A stretch of 64,000 bases of DNA from CAYMPH01 sp964392365. Lineage in GTDB: Bacteria; Spirochaetota; UBA4802; UBA5550. The position numbers and the translations under genes were made by a program. Position 1 is the first letter of the stretch. Each line of letters opens with the position of its first letter. Below are positions 16,741 to 26,464 of this stretch, in pieces. The notes beneath the pieces were generated by a model. It had not been told where the DNA came from, searched no databases, and worked only from the letters and a program-made list of their open reading frames with translations. Location: assembly GCA_964392365.1 (NCBI GenBank), contig CAYMPH010000013.1, positions 50,653 to 114,652 of the forward strand, read 5' to 3'.

Positions 16741-19176
16741 ATGTTGGATGAAATTTCATTAAGGCGCGTTCTGAGGAATGTTCAGAAGCCTGCCAGATAT
16801 ACAGGCGGAGAACTTAACACTACCGTGAAAGAAAAAACACTGATCAGGATGGCTGTCTCATATCCTGATCTGTATGAAGTGGGCATGTCGAACAGCGGCA
16901 TTAAAATTCTATATGATATTGCCAATAAAATTGATGACGCGGCATGCGAAAGGGTTTTCTGCGCAGACATGGACCTGGAAAAAAATCTCATTGAAGAAAA
17001 TATTCCCTTATACACTCTTGAAACAAAAATCCCGCTAAATGAACTTGACCTTATTGCATTCAATGCAGCTCACGAACTTCTTTATACAAATATTTTACAA
17101 ATTCTCTATCTCGGGAAAATTCCGCTAAAATCGGAATCAAGAGGCAATTCAGATCCTATTGTAATCTGCGGCGGTTCAGCAATTTCCAATCCAGCACCAT
17201 TCGGCGATTTCTGCGATGCGGTTTTCATAGGAGATGGAGAAGACGGAATAAAAGATATTATTGAGGCTCTTATTGAAGCCAAGAAAACCACCCTGAACAG
17301 AAATGAAAAGATAAATCTCATTTCTAAAATTGAAGGGGTTATGATTCCATCCGGATATAAAAACAGTTATAATGAAAATGGATTGCTTTCAGTAGAAGGA
17401 CCTCCAATTACAAAAAGAAGATTTATATCAGACAATTCCGCTGATCCCGACAAGCCGATTGTTACAAATATCAGAACAGCGCACGAACGCGGGGTTGTGG
17501 AGGTTGCACGCGGTTGCCCGAATCTGTGCAAGTTCTGTCATGCAGGATACTACGACCTTCCATTCAGAAACTACAAGCCGGAAAAAATTGAAATGAAGAT
17601 CCGGAATATTTTAAATAATTCCGGTTATGACGAGATTACGCTCACATCTTTATCTATAAGCGATTATAAATTTCTGCCGGTACTGATTGAAAAAATTCTT
17701 CCGGAGCTGACTGAAAACGGAATCTCAATCTCTGTACCGTCTCTCAGGGTTGACCTTTCCACGATTCCTCTGATAGAAATTATTTCAGACCTGAGCAAAG
17801 TCTCGCTTACATTTGCGGTAGAATCCGGATCAGAATATCTCCGGGGCATCTCGTGCAAAAAAGTCTCCGAATCGGATCTGCTTGAGATCGTCAGCCATGT
17901 TCTCTCAAGAGGATGGAAAGCCATGAAGTTTTATTTCATGATCGGGCTTCCGGGATGCGAAGAGGTTGATGAGGCGGAAGAGACAATATCTCTTATAAAA
18001 AAAATAATATCTTTAAAAAGAAATATAGATTTCAGCGTAACGCTCTCTCCATTTGTCCCGAAACCTCACACGCCGTTTCAATGGTCAAAAATGCAGAGCT
18101 CAGAATACTTTGATAAAGTTGTTTTATCCGTGAAGCGTGGACTTCCAAGAAGCGTAAAGATAAAAAATCACGATATAAAGTCCTCTATACTTGAAGGAAT
18201 ATTCGCCAGAGGCGATTCAAGGCTTTCAGAAGTAATTTTAAAATCTTTCCAGGATGGATGCAGGCTCGATTCATGGGGCGAGCATTTCAGGTTTGACATA
18301 TGGGAAAAAAATCTCAATGAACTTGCACCCTGGCATAAAACATATCTAGCAGAAAAAAAAATTGATGACGTTCTCCCTTGGGAATTGGTGAAAACAGGTT
18401 ATGAAGATTTAACAAAAAACAGAAAAGACGCAAAGCTTGATTTAAGCGCAGCTGAACAGAAAGAAAAAACCGCCAGTGAAATCAATCCTGATTTGCTGAA
18501 AACATCGCTGGAAAACTTCAAATTAAAATATATTGTTTCACACAGGGTAAGAATTAAATTCAGCAAAACAGGAAATGCAAGATATATTCCTCATCTTGAT
18601 TTCGCCGAGATAGTTAAACGTGCGCTCCGGATGGCTGGTGCGCCGCTTGCATTCACACAGGGATTCAATAAACACGTAAAAATCTCATTTGCATTTCCTC
18701 TGCCTCTGGGCATTGAAAGTGAGTGCGAACTTTGCGATGCGGAATTTCATTCTGCATTAAATTTTACAGCTGAAGAACTTTCAGCAAAACTTCCGCAAGG
18801 GATCAGGGCTATATCAGCGAACCCTATATACGGAACTGATTCCCTAATGGCTATGATCAGTGCAGTTTCCTACAGGATTGAATTCCCATCAAAGACTTTT
18901 ATAAATACCTGTATGGATTCCTTTGAAACTAAAAAAGATTTCTATAAAAAAACCAAAAAAACTGAAAGAACTATTCCTTTTACTGCTGCTGTTCAATCAT
19001 ATAACATTAATGACTTGAATCTGAATATTACACTTTCTATGGGAAATGAAAACTCGATAAGAATCGATGATGCAATCTGTTCTCTTGCAGGGATTTCTGC
19101 AGATGATTTATATCAGATTAGAATAATTAAGACAGCTCAATATTCTTTAACAGAAAAAGGCATGGTGGAGATTTGA
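16741..19176 (+). CDS. B12-binding-like radical SAM fused to DUF2344 (TIGR03960/TIGR03936 type)
   Basis: This 811-residue fusion has three parts. Residues about 1-230 resemble a B12-binding-like domain; residues about 230-560 are a radical SAM domain with the cluster motif RGCPNLCKFCHAGYY (CxxxCxxC); and residues about 595-810 are the DUF2344 'radical SAM-linked' domain (RIKFSKTGNARYIPHLDF). The fused architecture is known in clostridia, spirochaetes and relatives, where it often precedes ribonuclease E/G genes; the reaction is unknown, with RNA modification one guess. ATG 16741 is preferred; an in-frame TTG at 16735 would overlap rsmA. The pairing with rsmA is compatible with an RNA-related role. 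Confidence 0.88.
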   Translation: MLDEISLRRVLRNVQKPARYTGGELNTTVKEKTLIRMAVSYPDLYEVGMSNSGIKILYDIANKIDDAACERVFCADMDLEKNLIEENIPLYTLETKIPLNELDLIAFNAAHELLYTNILQILYLGKIPLKSESRGNSDPIVICGGSAISNPAPFGDFCDAVFIGDGEDGIKDIIEALIEAKKTTLNRNEKINLISKIEGVMIPSGYKNSYNENGLLSVEGPPITKRRFISDNSADPDKPIVTNIRTAHERGVVEVARGCPNLCKFCHAGYYDLPFRNYKPEKIEMKIRNILNNSGYDEITLTSLSISDYKFLPVLIEKILPELTENGISISVPSLRVDLSTIPLIEIISDLSKVSLTFAVESGSEYLRGISCKKVSESDLLEIVSHVLSRGWKAMKFYFMIGLPGCEEVDEAEETISLIKKIISLKRNIDFSVTLSPFVPKPHTPFQWSKMQSSEYFDKVVLSVKRGLPRSVKIKNHDIKSSILEGIFARGDSRLSEVILKSFQDGCRLDSWGEHFRFDIWEKNLNELAPWHKTYLAEKKIDDVLPWELVKTGYEDLTKNRKDAKLDLSAAEQKEKTASEINPDLLKTSLENFKLKYIVSHRVRIKFSKTGNARYIPHLDFAEIVKRALRMAGAPLAFTQGFNKHVKISFAFPLPLGIESECELCDAEFHSALNFTAEELSAKLPQGIRAISANPIYGTDSLMAMISAVSYRIEFPSKTFINTCMDSFETKKDFYKKTKKTERTIPFTAAVQSYNINDLNLNITLSMGNENSIRIDDAICSLAGISADDLYQIRIIKTAQYSLTEKGMVEI

Positions 19177-19245
19177 ATCAAGTACTGACTCTTCTCTTTT
19201 TATTAAAGAATCAGTTTGCAGAATTTTAGAACAAAGGAGAATTTT

Positions 19246-19551
19246 ATGAAATTTCAAATTATTACTGCTTTAATATCTGCATTAGCTTTATTGATAATTT
19301 CCTGCGCCACAACTCCGGAGGAAAGATCCTGTAATAATGAGTGTGAAAGAGGCAACAGGGAATGTTCCGATTCATGCAGGGGTGCATACATGAACAATGC
19401 GCCTTCAGATTTGCCTTCAAATCTTAAAGATCAAAGGTCGAATCCTTATGAAAGCTCAAGATCATTCAACTGTGCATCCCAATGTGATAAACAGTATAAC
19501 AGCTGCCGTGACCGATGCTCGAAGCCGATTAAATTAAATACACAGCCATAA
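19246..19551 (+). CDS. Small cysteine-rich lipoprotein
   Basis: The 101-residue protein has a lipoprotein signal with lipobox LLIISC at about residue 20. It is followed by a compact segment with two clusters of paired Cys (CNNECERGNRECSDSC and CASQCDKQYNSCRDRC), separated by a polar linker. The two clusters look like duplicated four-Cys modules that could form disulfides or bind a metal. The ATG at 19246 has an AAAGGAGA ribosome site; an in-frame codon at 19216 is poorer. No family was recognised. It stands alone downstream of the radical-SAM gene. Confidence 0.75.
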   Translation: MKFQIITALISALALLIISCATTPEERSCNNECERGNRECSDSCRGAYMNNAPSDLPSNLKDQRSNPYESSRSFNCASQCDKQYNSCRDRCSKPIKLNTQP

Positions 19552-19674
19552 CCCATCGTCCTGATTCCTTCAGGCAGATTCAGAGTTAACTTCTCTTTGG
19601 AATGGAAAGAAATGGAGCTTTTTTATAAACGATAAGATATCATAGCCAAAGGTAAGATTATTAATAAAATTTCA

Positions 19675-19703
19675 TTGACAATACTTTTTTACAGGAGTAT
19701 GAT
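19675..19703 (+). promoter_or_regulatory. Promoter of the hybrid histidine kinase
   Basis: TTGACA (19675-19680), a spacer of 17 and TATGAT (19698-19703), about 90 bases before the start at 19794. Confidence 0.65.
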
Positions 19704-19793
19704 TTTCTTTCTTATCCATAGAGGCTTTAAATTAGCATTATTTCTCAAGATGAAAAAAACTATAGATTAATTCATTGAGAGGATCATTTATCG

Positions 19794-21593
19794 ATGAACA
19801 AAATAATTAGCAAAATTCTCGAAAAATATGACAATGATACATATTTAATACAGAATAAAGCCCGATTTATTTTTTTCCTAAGTCTTAGCATTTTAGTCTT
19901 TTGTCCATTGATAATATCATATGTGTCTTTTCTTCACCTGCACAATCTCCGGTTTAATTATACAATACAGTTTCATATTATAGCACCCATTATTCTTGTC
20001 TTTATAATATCCATCGGAGTTATAATTTTCCTTATTAAAGGATTTTTTTCAACTGCAGGGCATCTGATACTGATAATCACTCTGGCAGCTGTATGGTATA
20101 CAATGTTTATTGATAAATCTGATATCATAATCCGGCTTGATACTATATCATATATTATGGCAGCCCTAACCATGATGCCGATTATTGTTCTTCATAAACG
20201 CTATACTATTTTTATATATACTTTAGTAAATATTGCAATTCTTATAATCTTTATAACTGTATTGAACAAAGAACTTCATCTGAAATATAATATTATCATC
20301 GATTATATCATGGATAATACAATCGCTTTAGCTGCTATTGGAATATTCACGTACACAGTATTTTCCATAAATGACAATGCTCTTAAAAAAGCAGAATGCG
20401 AAATTTCCGAAAGAAAAAAAGCAGAGGAACAGAGAGATCGTCTGCAAGTACAGCTCGTGCAGTCCCAGAAGCTCGAATCAGTAGGCCTTCTTGCCGGAGG
20501 TGTTGCACACGATTTCAATAATATGCTTGCAGCAGTTCAGGGATTTGCGGAGCTGATAAGAGACGATATGGGAAAAAATGGCACCAAGAGTACTGAAATA
20601 AATGAAATAATAAGCGCATCAAAAAAAGCCCGCGATCTTACCCAGCAGCTTCTTGCCTTTGCAAGGGTTCAGCCGCTTGATATTAAAATAATTGACATCA
20701 ATAAAATTATATCCGAATTCACAATAATGCTTACCAGAACAGTCAGGGAAAATATTCTTATCGTAAAAAATCTCAATGAAACCCCATGTTCAATTGAAGG
20801 AGACAGTATACAAATTGAGCAGGTGATTCTGAATCTCACTCTGAACGCGCAGGATGCGATGCCGGATGGAGGAGAAATAGTAATAAAAACATCCAGGGTA
20901 ATGGTTGATGATGATATTATCATTAAAGGATATGAATCTGTAAAACCGGGCGAATTCGTTTTATTGTCCGTGAGCGATAGCGGCACAGGTATTGACGCGG
21001 AAATCATGGATAAAATATTTGATCCTTTTTATTCCACAAAAGATTTTGCTAAAGGAACGGGTCTTGGGCTATCAACTGTATATGGTATAGTAAAACAGCA
21101 TAATGGCATGATTCACGTATACAGCGAAAAAGGCAAAGGTTCAATTTTCAAAATTTATTTTCCTTTTAAAGACTTATCATTATCAATTGCACCTGATGCT
21201 GCAGTTAAAAAATCCAATCCTGAGGGAAACGAAACTGTTCTTGCAGTTGAAGATAATCCTGAAGTTAGAAATCTTGTTAGGCTGATATTAAAAAAATACG
21301 CTTATAATGCATTAATAGCTCATGACGCCCATACAGCAATTGAAATTTCTGAAAATCACAAAGGAAATATAGACCTGCTCGTAACTGACGTAATCATTCC
21401 GGACATGAACGGCATGCAGCTCTACGAAAAAATAAGAGCAGGACGTCCGGACATAAAAATTATATACATGTCGGGATATACATCAAATGTGATTGCTCAT
21501 AATGGAAGACTGGAAAAAGGAATAAATTTCATACAGAAACCTTTTTCAATACAGGATTTCACAAAAAAAATCCGCGGTGTGCTTGATGCATGA
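19794..21593 (+). CDS. Hybrid sensor histidine kinase with C-terminal receiver
   Basis: The 599-residue membrane protein has about six TM helices in its first 200 residues and a short coiled linker. Next come a HisKA domain with the phospho-acceptor motif GGVAHDFNNML (about residue 233), a HATPase domain (NLTLNAQDAM, DSGTGID, KGTGLGLSTVYG) and a receiver domain (AVEDNPEVR, phospho-Asp in VTDVIIPDMNG, then Lys in QKPFS). There is no PAS or other recognisable sensor, so the stimulus is probably sensed in the membrane. No partner response regulator lies nearby. It has its own near-consensus promoter. Confidence 0.92.
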   Translation: MNKIISKILEKYDNDTYLIQNKARFIFFLSLSILVFCPLIISYVSFLHLHNLRFNYTIQFHIIAPIILVFIISIGVIIFLIKGFFSTAGHLILIITLAAVWYTMFIDKSDIIIRLDTISYIMAALTMMPIIVLHKRYTIFIYTLVNIAILIIFITVLNKELHLKYNIIIDYIMDNTIALAAIGIFTYTVFSINDNALKKAECEISERKKAEEQRDRLQVQLVQSQKLESVGLLAGGVAHDFNNMLAAVQGFAELIRDDMGKNGTKSTEINEIISASKKARDLTQQLLAFARVQPLDIKIIDINKIISEFTIMLTRTVRENILIVKNLNETPCSIEGDSIQIEQVILNLTLNAQDAMPDGGEIVIKTSRVMVDDDIIIKGYESVKPGEFVLLSVSDSGTGIDAEIMDKIFDPFYSTKDFAKGTGLGLSTVYGIVKQHNGMIHVYSEKGKGSIFKIYFPFKDLSLSIAPDAAVKKSNPEGNETVLAVEDNPEVRNLVRLILKKYAYNALIAHDAHTAIEISENHKGNIDLLVTDVIIPDMNGMQLYEKIRAGRPDIKIIYMSGYTSNVIAHNGRLEKGINFIQKPFSIQDFTKKIRGVLDA

Positions 21594-21672
21594 TTTTTCA
21601 ATGCATCCCATGCAATTAAAAAACTATTTTAAAACATCATCCAGTTCAAAAAAATCTATCTGCATATTCGTA

Positions 21673-22998
21673 TTAAAAAATTCTTCTTGTATACCCCAAA
21701 CCAACTCTGAAATGACCTAAATTATGAGCTTCCTGATTTATAAAAATATAGCTGAAATCAATATAAAATCCGTGAAGATTCACTCTTGCTCCGAGCTCTC
21801 CTCCTCTTTCATAATAATCCTGATTCAGCATATACAACAGAGGGTAAATACCAATATAATATCCGCCGAATATCTGCCCGTAAAAATATTTTGTTCCTAA
21901 ACGGATAAATCCCCTTAAAGGAATATCCATAAATATAATTGAATATGATGTATAAAGACGTACAGCAGGATAAGAATAAGATTGATTTCCAAAAAAATAT
22001 AGCAGATTAGGAAAAAAGTTAAGCCCGGTTTCAAAACCCAGGCTGAAGTAATTAGATAAATTAAACCTGAAGTCAAAAAATACATTTATCCTTATCGCTG
22101 CTGTAGTAAAAACCCAGTTCATGTCTGCATATCCAATATTTTTCTGATCATAAAAAGGAACATTAGCTCCGATGCCCCAATCCATCCCGAATATTCTCAG
22201 TTTCTCTTCTGCAGGCAATTGTTCTGCTGCAGTATTCTGAATTTTTTCTATTTCATCGTTTTTATTATCTCTGCTGAAATCCAGAGTATAATTCTGTCCA
22301 TTTGCAAGTGATACTTTTCTGATTGAAATTTCATCATTATATACAATCCAGACATAGTAATCGCCTGCATCAAGATTTTTAATTACCCCTGGAGTATTTT
22401 CACCTGAATCGCCGATAGTGTAGGCAAAATCAGTTAAATTAATCTGCAGATTGCCGGTGCGAGGATACTTAATCGCTTTAACTGTTTCACTTTTAATGTT
22501 ATTTGATTCGGGAATATTTTTACCATATGATTTCATCATAATTTCCAAAAATGATTCCCAATCCACAATGTTTAAATAATAAATTTTAGCCCTGTCAGCT
22601 GCAGTTATAATAATTGACGAGTTTCCTGTTTTATTCTTATAGCTGTTATAATCTGTTAATATTTTATTTTCAATATTAATTTCATAACTATAAACCTGCA
22701 GTCCTTTGTAAATACTGTTATAAAAATCTTCATAACCGGAATTCAGCCTGCATTTTGCTATAGTCATCATTGGAAAAGTGACTGTCATGATAACAGGCTT
22801 ATTATCTATTATAATATAAACTTTATCACCCATTTTAAATGACTGAAATGCATTCGGAGAATTGATTAATATATCTCTATTAGGATTTATTCTATAAACC
22901 TTACCGAGTCTTTTATATTCCTGTGCATAGACGTCTGAAATCTGTAAAACAGAAATAAACAGCAGAAAGATTATTACAGATAAAAAATATTTTTTCAA
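21673..22998 (-). CDS. Predicted outer-membrane beta-barrel protein with N-terminal periplasmic domain
   Basis: The 441-residue protein has a Sec signal peptide (cleavage after VYA, about residue 25). An N-terminal beta-rich region follows (about 30-250), then a region of alternating polar/aromatic strands ending in GYTRRIF, i.e. a terminal Phe as in outer-membrane barrels. Strand pairs such as FDFRFNLSNYFSLGFETG and LHGFYIDFSYIFI support a small barrel of 8-10 strands. No named family was recognised. It is monocistronic and convergent with the hybrid kinase. The function is unknown; surface location is inferred. Confidence 0.65.
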   Translation of the reverse strand: MKKYFLSVIIFLLFISVLQISDVYAQEYKRLGKVYRINPNRDILINSPNAFQSFKMGDKVYIIIDNKPVIMTVTFPMMTIAKCRLNSGYEDFYNSIYKGLQVYSYEINIENKILTDYNSYKNKTGNSSIIITAADRAKIYYLNIVDWESFLEIMMKSYGKNIPESNNIKSETVKAIKYPRTGNLQINLTDFAYTIGDSGENTPGVIKNLDAGDYYVWIVYNDEISIRKVSLANGQNYTLDFSRDNKNDEIEKIQNTAAEQLPAEEKLRIFGMDWGIGANVPFYDQKNIGYADMNWVFTTAAIRINVFFDFRFNLSNYFSLGFETGLNFFPNLLYFFGNQSYSYPAVRLYTSYSIIFMDIPLRGFIRLGTKYFYGQIFGGYYIGIYPLLYMLNQDYYERGGELGARVNLHGFYIDFSYIFINQEAHNLGHFRVGLGYTRRIF

Positions 22999-23096
22999 AT
23001 TTTTTCTCCAGAAAAAAAATAGATATTTATTATTTTACTGTAATATACATTCTTTTTATGTCAATGTACTTTTTTATAAACATTATTTAAATAATT

Positions 23097-24374
23097 CTAG
23101 CGAGCCACAAGCAGCTCATCCCATCTTGTGGTATACCCGCTGCTCAGGAGCCCCCTTCTCATTCCCCATGTTTTCTCCAGGCCTTCTGAAGCAGTTGAAA
23201 GCGCGCCTGCCCCGAACCTGCTGTTTATTGAATCCATGGCGCGCATAATGGAATATTTCTTCTCGGAATTTTCCCTCACAAAAAGATTTCCCTGTATATC
23301 ATCCTCCGGGACAATTCCTTCGAGTATTACACCTGCTTTTTTATATCCAAAGCCTTTTTTGTATATGGATTCAAGTCCTGCGTGAGCTGAACTTATAATG
23401 TCAGGGGTGTATGATGTCGGAACCGGAAATTTCACGCATGAATTTGCCGCATGCTGGGGAGCATTCCTGAACCTGTCTGTCATTATGAAAACAACAACTG
23501 CAGATGCGGCCGATTTCTGCGAGCGGAGTTTTGCAGCAGCTATTGAGGAATAGGCTGCTATTGCCTCGCGCATTTCATCAAGCGACTCAACTGGCCTGCT
23601 GAATGAGCGGGAATTTGCTATGGCTTTTTTCGGAGAGGCCTGAAATTCAAAATCTATGCACGGGTGACCCCTGAGTTCCATTACGGTCCGGAGGCCCTTT
23701 ACTGTCATTTTTTTTCTTATCCACTTATCGTCCGCGTCCCGAAGCTCAAGTGCTGTATGGATTCCGTTCAAATGAAGGAGTTTTGAATATTCACCACCAA
23801 CGCCCCACACATCTGAAACATCCATGTCTTTCAGGATGCCGGCTGCTTCGATTGCCGGAAGATAAAAGCATCCGGCATGAACAGACTTTTTCTTTGCGGC
23901 CCTGTTCGCTGCCTTGGCAAGGGTTTTTGTGGCAGCTATTCCAACTGAAACAGGTATGCCTGTCCATTTCCCCACAGTATGTTTTATTGCTCTGCCTGTT
24001 TTCGATGCATCTCCGGTCATTCCCTTGAGAGAGAGAAAAGCTTCATCAATTGAATAGACTTCTATTTCAGGACTGAACATGGACAGAATCTCCATTACTC
24101 TCCTTGACATGTCGCCGTATAGAGCGTAGTTAGATGAGAATATCTCACCTCCATATTTTTTTAAAAGCGCGGAGCATTCGAATATGGGGGTTCCGATTTT
24201 TATACCGAGTGCCTTTGCCTCAGAAGATGCAGCAACCACGCAGCCATCGTTATTGGAAAGGACTGCTACGGGCTTTCCCCTGAGAGACGGCTTGAAAACA
24301 GACTCGCACGATGCGTAAAAGCTGTTGCAGTCCACAAGTGCTATAAGCGGATGATCAGGTTTTGTGCAGGACAT
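23097..24374 (-). CDS. umuC: Y-family translesion DNA polymerase V catalytic subunit
   Basis: UmuC carries out error-prone synthesis across damaged DNA after activation by cleaved UmuD. The 425-residue length is typical. Catalytic motifs are ALVDCNSFYASCE at the N-terminus and YSIDEAFLSL near residue 104, with the thumb HhH region and the UmuC-type little-finger and C-terminal tail (MRRGLLSSGYTTRWDELLV). Its start overlaps the end of umuD by 20 bases, the standard operon arrangement. Codon use is visibly richer in G and C than in flanking genes, suggesting recent transfer of the umuDC block. Confidence 0.95.
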   Translation of the reverse strand: MSCTKPDHPLIALVDCNSFYASCESVFKPSLRGKPVAVLSNNDGCVVAASSEAKALGIKIGTPIFECSALLKKYGGEIFSSNYALYGDMSRRVMEILSMFSPEIEVYSIDEAFLSLKGMTGDASKTGRAIKHTVGKWTGIPVSVGIAATKTLAKAANRAAKKKSVHAGCFYLPAIEAAGILKDMDVSDVWGVGGEYSKLLHLNGIHTALELRDADDKWIRKKMTVKGLRTVMELRGHPCIDFEFQASPKKAIANSRSFSRPVESLDEMREAIAAYSSIAAAKLRSQKSAASAVVVFIMTDRFRNAPQHAANSCVKFPVPTSYTPDIISSAHAGLESIYKKGFGYKKAGVILEGIVPEDDIQGNLFVRENSEKKYSIMRAMDSINSRFGAGALSTASEGLEKTWGMRRGLLSSGYTTRWDELLVAR

Positions 24375-24795
24375 GAGTGACTATCCCCCACACTTCAAAA
24401 TTTCTGCCTGTTACATTTATAGGCTCGTACGCAGGATTTTCGGATATGAGATAAATATCGCCTCCGCTTTTCTGCATGCGTTTTACTGTGAAGTCGCCGT
24501 CCACTACAGCTATAACTATTGAATTATTTTTGGGGGTCAGAGCCCTGTCAACCACGAGAACATCTCCCGGGAAAATGCCTGCATTTATCATGGAGTCGCC
24601 GGACGCCCTTACGCAGAAAGTCGCTGCCGGGTGTTTTACGAGATATTCGTTGAAATCAAGGCTCTTTTCAACATAGTCATCTGCCTGGGACGGAAAACCG
24701 GCCCGCACAGATGACATGAAAAACGGCAGCTGAAGCGCTATTTTCCCGCTGAAAGCTGCAATGAATGATAATTCTATGGATGCTGATTTTGTCAT
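24355..24795 (-). CDS. umuD: UmuD-like SOS mutagenesis autopeptidase
   Basis: This 146-residue LexA/UmuD-family S24 peptidase would be cleaved on RecA filaments to the form that activates UmuC. The cleavage site is Ala32-Gly33 (VRAGFPS), the nucleophile is Ser68 in SGDSM and the general base is Lys105 in VKRM. There is no N-terminal DNA-binding domain. It is the first gene of the umuDC pair. A promoter lies immediately upstream (24814-24842). The motif set is complete, so the call is firm. Confidence 0.94.
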   Translation of the reverse strand: MTKSASIELSFIAAFSGKIALQLPFFMSSVRAGFPSQADDYVEKSLDFNEYLVKHPAATFCVRASGDSMINAGIFPGDVLVVDRALTPKNNSIVIAVVDGDFTVKRMQKSGGDIYLISENPAYEPINVTGRNFEVWGIVTHVLHKT

Positions 24796-24813
24796 GGTTC
24801 CATTCCTGAACCA

Positions 24814-24855
24814 AAGATACTAAAAGAGGATCTAATAGTCAACAAATGTTTAGTA
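24814..24855 (-). promoter_or_regulatory. umuD promoter flanked by an inverted repeat
   Basis: Reading the minus strand: -35 TTGACT (24837-24842), spacer 17, and -10 TATCTT (24814-24819), giving a very short leader before the ATG at 24795. The inverted 7-mers TACTAAA (24818-24824) and TTTAGTA (24849-24855) bracket the -35 region and could be repressor half-sites. No E. coli-type or TTTG-N5-CAAA SOS box is seen. Confidence 0.5.
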
Positions 24856-24995
24856 ATAAAAAGGGAATTTTTACCGGATAAACAGAGCTCTGACCCCAAA
24901 TGGTCCCGACTTCGCTCGAGCAGCGTTATTTTCCCGCCTATTCCATGATCATCAAAACGCGCCTTGAGCTGAGCCCTGAGCGGCGCCGAAGTGTG

Positions 24996-25670
24996 TTATT
25001 CCGAACCTTTTTTAACAGGTTCAATACATTCAGGGGAATTATTCGCCGGAGAATTTACAAGTTTGCCCACTTCATAAGTTTCCATTTCATCCGGTGAAAA
25101 AGATGCCAATAACGGAAGAACAAGCTGTTCATCCTGGGCGCAATCGAGCCAGAGCTTGTGGTCTTTCTTATCAAGTATTACAGGCATTCTTTCATGAATT
25201 TTTTCTATAAGACTGTTGGCTTCAGTTGTTATAATCGCGCAGGTTCCGATTGTTTTTCCTTCTGCTGATTTCCAGAAATCGTATATTCCGGCGAAGCAGA
25301 AAGGCTCGCCGTTTTTCATACGGATATACACAGGAATTTTTTCCTTGCCCTCGCGTCTCCACTCGTAGAAACCGCTTGCTATTATCAGACATCTCCTGTT
25401 TTTAAATGAACTCCTGAAGCTCGGTTTTTCCTTTATAGTTTCAGCTCTGGCGTTTATCATGCCTGCGGGTTTGGCATCTTTTTTCATCCAGGACGGCATG
25501 AGACCCCATTTGAATTTAACTAGTTTTTTATTTTCATCGATGACAATTGCAGCAACCTCCTGTCCGGGAGCTACATTGTAGCTCGGAGCAAGATCGCACA
25601 GGTTCTGTTCAATTTCAAACTGTTCAATTATCTGGGCTATGGGAACTGTTACTGCAAATCTGCCGCACAT
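24996..25670 (-). CDS. SRAP/HMCES-type abasic-site shield protein
   Basis: SRAP proteins form a covalent thiazolidine cross-link with abasic sites in single-stranded DNA. The 224-residue protein starts MCGRF, exposing the catalytic Cys2 after Met removal. INARAET (Asn and nearby residues), ASGFYEW with the conserved Glu, and HERMPVIL with the His complete the active site. It lies 200 bases upstream of umuDC on the same strand, a frequent association in SOS-type clusters. It shares the higher GC content of umuDC. Homologous to YedK. Confidence 0.93.
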   Translation of the reverse strand: MCGRFAVTVPIAQIIEQFEIEQNLCDLAPSYNVAPGQEVAAIVIDENKKLVKFKWGLMPSWMKKDAKPAGMINARAETIKEKPSFRSSFKNRRCLIIASGFYEWRREGKEKIPVYIRMKNGEPFCFAGIYDFWKSAEGKTIGTCAIITTEANSLIEKIHERMPVILDKKDHKLWLDCAQDEQLVLPLLASFSPDEMETYEVGKLVNSPANNSPECIEPVKKGSE

Positions 25671-25716
25671 TATTAATTCACCCCCGATGAGTTTTTATTT
25701 TAACATAAATGCAGAT

Positions 25717-26412
25717 CTAAGAAACAATCGGATTAATTTTATCTTTTAATTTATTTACAATAATTTCAGCTCCCTGCCGGTTAAGATGAACTTCATCAAT
25801 GGACAAGGCATCAATATCAGTATTCTCATTAAAGGGTTCTACTGTTTCAACATTGGAAAACTTTGATGCAGTTTCCCTGTATATTCCGTTATACAAATCA
25901 ATATTTTTTCCGATATGAGGGCTTTTAGATATAAATATTCTGTTAGGTCTTTGCATAAGTACAATTATAATCTTTGTTCCGATTCTTTCTGCACGCTCGA
26001 AATAATCAGTAATATTACTCCTGAACTGATCCGGCGAGACATCAGTTATATAAGGGCTGCGTACCCTTCTTTTTTTTATAAAATTTACATAAACAAGTCT
26101 GTATCGGCGGGGAATTATTTTAGTTAAAATGAAATGCTCAAACCCTGTTTTTTTAAACAGCCTCGGTGCGCACTCAGCCATTCCCATTTGAATAATTACC
26201 AGTTGAGGCTTATACCGTTCAAGCAAATCAGCACCGCCGCCACCTTCCATTACAAGTCTTGTACTTGTAGACCCGCGGGAACTCCTGTCGATTATATCGC
26301 ATTCAGGAAAAGCTTCTTTGAGCATAAAAGTCCAGGTGTTCTCGTAAACATTTTCTGCACGCGGCATTGCTATTGAATCTGCAACAATCAGAATTTTAAT
26401 TCGCTTTTTCAT
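25717..26412 (-). CDS. SGNH/GDSL-like hydrolase
   Basis: This is a cytoplasmic protein of about 231 residues. The N-terminal strand ILIVADSIAMPR carries the block I Ser in a modified GDS motif (ADS). SRGSTSTRLV (block II Gly), IQMGMAE (block III, Asn replaced by Met/Ala) and the C-terminal DEVHLNRQG (Asp-x-x-His, block V) complete an SGNH fold. The substrate is likely an ester on a sugar or lipid. A TTG at 26448 extends the frame, but ATG 26412 starts right before the first beta strand. It follows a TetR gene on the same strand, so it may be under that regulator. Confidence 0.7.
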   Translation of the reverse strand: MKKRIKILIVADSIAMPRAENVYENTWTFMLKEAFPECDIIDRSSRGSTSTRLVMEGGGGADLLERYKPQLVIIQMGMAECAPRLFKKTGFEHFILTKIIPRRYRLVYVNFIKKRRVRSPYITDVSPDQFRSNITDYFERAERIGTKIIIVLMQRPNRIFISKSPHIGKNIDLYNGIYRETASKFSNVETVEPFNENTDIDALSIDEVHLNRQGAEIIVNKLKDKINPIVS

Positions 26413-26464
26413 AAATAGAATAATATTAAAACAGAATTGATTGAGCAATCATATTTTAATAATA

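Noticed and set aside
24885..25010. Remnant of an IS200/Y1 transposase between umuD and the SRAP gene
   Set aside because: Only the short GGGGTCAGAGCTC-like string is suggestive. No HuH or catalytic Tyr motif is readable, so it is noted only as a weak hint.
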